This document shows, piece by piece, positions 5,629-6,634 of a stretch of 6,634 bases of DNA. The translations under genes and the position numbers were made by a program. The stretch's first letter is position 1; each line of letters opens with the position of its first letter. Source of the DNA: an uncultured Eggerthellaceae bacterium (GTDB lineage: Bacteria > Actinomycetota > Coriobacteriia > Coriobacteriales > Eggerthellaceae); the NCBI GenBank assembly GCA_910589125.1, contig CAJURX010000021.1, forward strand, positions 1-6,634. The letters run 5' to 3'. The notes beneath the pieces are model-generated. The model was not told where the DNA came from. It made no database searches and saw only the letters and a list, made by a program, of their open reading frames with translations.

Positions 5629-6634
5629 ATGAACCTAGATTACTACGAGAAGCACCGAGGGCAATCCCAGTGGAAGGACGGGGACTATGATGTGACCCGT
5701 ACGACCGTCTGGTCCGGCCCTGGCTGCCATGATGGATGCGCTGTCCTGTACTACACCAAGGATGGCAAGCTGGAGAAGGTGGAGGGGGATCCCGATTGCG
5801 GGTTCAACCAAGGAACGCTCTGCATGCGCTGCTTGGAGATGCCCGAGGTCGTGAACAATGACCGCCGTCCCAAGAACCCCTTGAAGCGCGTAGGCGAGCG
5901 CGGGCAGAACAAGTGGGAGGACATCAGCTGGGATGAGGCGTATGACATCATCGAAGCCAAGGTCCGTGAGATCTGGAAGGACTATGGCGGCGAGTCCATC
6001 GCCTGCATGATCGGAACCGGGCGCAACAATTGCTGGCAGATCCCCTATCTCTGCTATGCAGCATTCGATTCACCCAACTTCTGCCTGGGCTTCCTCTCTG
6101 GCGAGTCCTGCTTCCAGCCGCGCTCTGCCGCCATGGCCTCCATGAATGGCGACTTCCTGATCGCGGACATGTCTCAGCAGTTCGCACGGCGCTACGACGA
6201 GGAGAACACCGAGTGGCGCCTGCCCAAGTACATCGTGAACTGGGGCTGCAACGCGGTCGAGTCCAACTCGGACAACTTCTATGGTCACTGGATCGTGGAC
6301 TGCGTGCAGCGCGGGTCGAAGATGATCACGGTCGATCCATCCCTGACCTGGCTGGCGTCGCGCTCTGACTACTGGCTGCGCCTGCGGCCCGGCACCGATG
6401 GCGCCATGGCCTTGGGTTGGCTGAACGTCATCATCGAAGAGGACCTCTATGATCACGACTTCGTGGAGAAGTGGACCTATGGCTTCGATGAGCTGGCTGA
6501 GCGCGTGCGCGACTGGACGCCGGAACGCGTAGGGGAGATCTGCTGGGTGGAGCCGGAGCTGATCCGCGAGGCAGCGCGTGCCTATGCGACGAACTGGCCG
6601 TCCACCATCCAGTGGGGCCTGCCCATCGACCAGG
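5629..6634 (+). CDS. Second molybdopterin oxidoreductase of the same subfamily, truncated by the right edge
   Basis: From the ATG at 5629 the frame is open for 335 codons to the window end, so this is the N-terminal ~40% of a paralogue of the gene upstream. GAGAGGAG (5614-5621) lies 7 nt before the start, and the gap from the preceding stop is 39 nt, so the two are surely one operon. It aligns to the first enzyme without a gap over all 335 residues, with about 255 identical (76% by hand count). The same cluster cysteines C33, C37, C65 and C68 are present, again with Gly at position 30 and no signal peptide. The pocket segment reads GESCFQPR instead of GDSCFCPR, and residues 141-165 are only about 56% identical, whereas 171-230 are over 90% identical. 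This suggests a different or altered substrate rather than simple gene dosage. The C-terminal MGD-binding domain is outside the window, so completeness cannot be judged. Confidence 0.93.
   Translation, partial: MNLDYYEKHRGQSQWKDGDYDVTRTTVWSGPGCHDGCAVLYYTKDGKLEKVEGDPDCGFNQGTLCMRCLEMPEVVNNDRRPKNPLKRVGERGQNKWEDISWDEAYDIIEAKVREIWKDYGGESIACMIGTGRNNCWQIPYLCYAAFDSPNFCLGFLSGESCFQPRSAAMASMNGDFLIADMSQQFARRYDEENTEWRLPKYIVNWGCNAVESNSDNFYGHWIVDCVQRGSKMITVDPSLTWLASRSDYWLRLRPGTDGAMALGWLNVIIEEDLYDHDFVEKWTYGFDELAERVRDWTPERVGEICWVEPELIREAARAYATNWPSTIQWGLPIDQ
6159..6224 (+). repeat. Copy 2 of the near-identical 66-nt stretch
   Basis: Partner of 3741-3806, in the same frame and codon position of the second oxidoreductase gene. 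The two mismatches, at 6186 and 6189, are silent. The surrounding DNA differs much more, so the conservation is local. Confidence 0.8.

Noticed and set aside
5612..5632. Six-codon mini-frame whose TGA overlaps the ATG of the second oxidoreductase
   Set aside because: It has no ribosome binding site of its own; it arises because the Shine-Dalgarno region happens to contain ATG.

Overview
The window reads like a chromosomal accessory locus of an anaerobic, moderately high-GC actinobacterium, most likely of the order Eggerthellales (class Coriobacteriia, relatives of Eggerthella, Gordonibacter, Slackia or Adlercreutzia). I infer this from the style of the proteins: a stand-alone LysR regulator, an MFS carrier and large molybdopterin enzymes without a Tat signal and with a GCHDGC...LCMRC iron-sulfur motif. 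No database search was possible, so the placement is a judgement.

Layout. Bases 1-52 (minus strand) hold the probable first codons of a gene cut by the left edge, resembling the N-terminus of Rpn/PD-(D/E)XK nuclease-family proteins. Bases 53-409 contain no convincing gene, only a strong inverted repeat (372-405) just after the next gene. Bases 410-1591 are a two-gene minus-strand unit: a LysR-type regulator (662-1591), followed after 3 nt by an 82-residue protein with eight cysteines in two quartets (410-658). The divergent spacer 1592-1873 carries a good promoter for the LysR gene and candidate operator dyads. On the plus strand follow an MFS transporter (1874-3121, GTG start preferred), a hairpin without a U-tract (3137-3162), a complete 792-residue molybdopterin oxidoreductase (3211-5589), and a second oxidoreductase of the same subfamily (from 5629) that runs off the right edge.

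How it may work together. The divergent arrangement suggests that the LysR protein senses a small organic molecule and controls the MFS-oxidoreductase operon. The carrier would import or exchange that molecule, and the two cytoplasmic bis-MGD enzymes would transform it. The enzymes align without gaps over 335 residues at about 76% identity, but differ strongly around the predicted metal pocket, which suggests two related substrates or two steps. The known Eggerthellaceae catechol dehydroxylases make a reductive dehydroxylation-type reaction a reasonable hypothesis. The substrate cannot be read from the sequence.
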